Shown: one piece after another, positions 57,430-57,929 of the stretch | How positions within the stretch are numbered: the stretch's first letter is position 1 | Layout: every line of letters begins with the position of its first letter | Virus record (IMG/VR): IMGVR_UViG_3300025009_000123 | Coordinates: 1-57,929 of that record | DNA: 57,929 nt | Strand: one strand, 5' to 3' | DNA from: a virus | Notes under the pieces: generated by a model | The model's input: the letters and a program-made list of their open reading frames with translations, nothing else | The model's database searches: none | What the model was told of the DNA's origin: nothing | Position numbers and translations under genes: made by a program

Positions 57430-57929
57430 TTAGAAGGGAATGTCGTCGTCTTTGGCTTTATCCTGTAAATTTAAAAGGCTCTTAAAAAGGTTCACTCTCT
57501 GGCCGGCAGTTAATTCGGCCAGGATTTTAATCTTTGATCTTTGCAGGAAAGCCGGAAGATCGTAGCCTTTGCGATCCGCAAGAATTGTGAGCGACTTAGC
57601 TTGTTCGTGAACGTCTCCGTTTTGGAAGTCAAGAATCTGGCTTTCTTCCGGTGTCGGAGGAGGGTCCGGCTTATTGTCGTCCGGAGGATCGGGGGGATCA
57701 TCCTCTTTGTTGTGTATAGGAGTGATATCAATTGGCTCTGATTCCTGAACGGCTCCATCCATAACCTGTTTACCGTAAATACCGGTCATGCTCTGAATAT
57801 GCGCCTGAATTAACTGCTTCTTGACTTCTTTGTCGTTGTAGTCGGGCCGGAAAACTATTCGAACCATGACAAAGGGTTTCGCTAACTCGGCTTTCGTGTA
57901 AGCGTTTTTGAGTCCTAATATTTCCCTGA
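57430..57929 (-). CDS. Annealing-protein candidate, right copy, 5' end cut off
   Basis: The frame is open to the window edge (166 codons). It matches the C-terminal half of the 1909-2988 gene almost base for base, with a few substitutions and small in-frame indels in the Pro/Asp linker and DDD tail. The first 127 bases at the edge are identical. It is best read as the same gene seen in another haplotype, not a separate truncated gene. Confidence 0.8.
   Translation of the reverse strand, partial: REILGLKNAYTKAELAKPFVMVRIVFRPDYNDKEVKKQLIQAHIQSMTGIYGKQVMDGAVQESEPIDITPIHNKEDDPPDPPDDNKPDPPPTPEESQILDFQNGDVHEQAKSLTILADRKGYDLPAFLQRSKIKILAELTAGQRVNLFKSLLNLQDKAKDDDIPF
57803..57929. repeat. 127-bp exact match to 2291-2417 (copy 2)
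   Basis: Identical to the left copy over its full length and ending exactly at the last base of the window. Joining at this overlap closes the molecule as a circle of 55,512 bp (2418-57929). Confidence 0.95.

Noticed and set aside
2291-57929. Terminal repeats as true phage DNA ends (direct terminal repeats)
   Set aside because: The match lies in the middle of a gene, is exactly 127 bp, and the sequences beyond it diverge gradually as alleles; the late packaging site is expected near 9.7 kb.

Overview
The window reads as an essentially complete genome of a temperate, short-tailed (podovirus-type) phage, assembled as a linear contig that should close into a circle of about 55.5 kb. Short-tailed is inferred: there is a P22-sized portal, scaffold, capsid, neck and propeller-like tail genes and ejected-type proteins, but no tape measure, sheath or tube genes. 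Temperate is shown by a LexA/CI-type repressor facing a Cro-like gene over matching operators, a tyrosine integrase, and a 3' tRNA-Lys(CUU) fragment next to it that looks like attP. A lipoprotein beside the repressor and Sec signal peptides suggest a Gram-negative host. Desulfobacterota is only a guess from the style of the proteins.

Layout. Everything from about 4.3 kb leftward to position 1, and from 57.9 kb leftward to 46.7 kb, is on the minus strand and forms one leftward (PL) operon once the circle is closed: small membrane and DNA-binding proteins, an annealing-protein candidate, SbcD, a Dam-like methyltransferase, SbcC, a NinB/Orf-like protein, an SF2 helicase, VRR-NUC, ASCH and DUF5131 proteins, a GIY-YIG/HTH protein and the integrase. 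The immunity region (4.3-5.8 kb) holds operators, repressor, a lipoprotein in the rex position and the Cro-like gene. Rightward early genes (5.6-9.7 kb) include a ribbon-helix-helix protein, a replication initiator, DnaB and an HNH protein. The late operon runs from 9.8 to 46.5 kb: terminase, portal, scaffold, capsid, several structural genes, three genes with Sec signal peptides, a lysis cassette, neck/tail genes, a tail fibre, ejection-type proteins, a PAPS-reductase-like enzyme and one giant 3,523-residue polyvalent protein that fills almost a fifth of the genome.

The two ends of the window are not independent. The last 127 bases (57803-57929) are identical to 2291-2417, and the next base inward differs. 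This is the pattern left by a k=127 assembly graph, so the right end rejoins at 2417 and bases 1-2290 are most simply an alternative haplotype (or a diverged duplicate) of the right end. The two versions differ in an HNH cassette with its own promoter, in a diverged sbcD, and in the next gene: a methyltransferase on the right, an octapeptide-repeat gene cut by the window edge on the left.

Main points for a second look: the giant polyvalent protein; the haplotype switch and its repeat gene; two promoters that place an ATG at the predicted transcription start (leaderless mRNAs) with identical spacing; three consecutive exported proteins inside the structural operon; a GIY-YIG domain fused to an excisionase-like HTH next to int; a branched RNA element before the replication gene; and 21-bp repeats in front of the terminase promoter.
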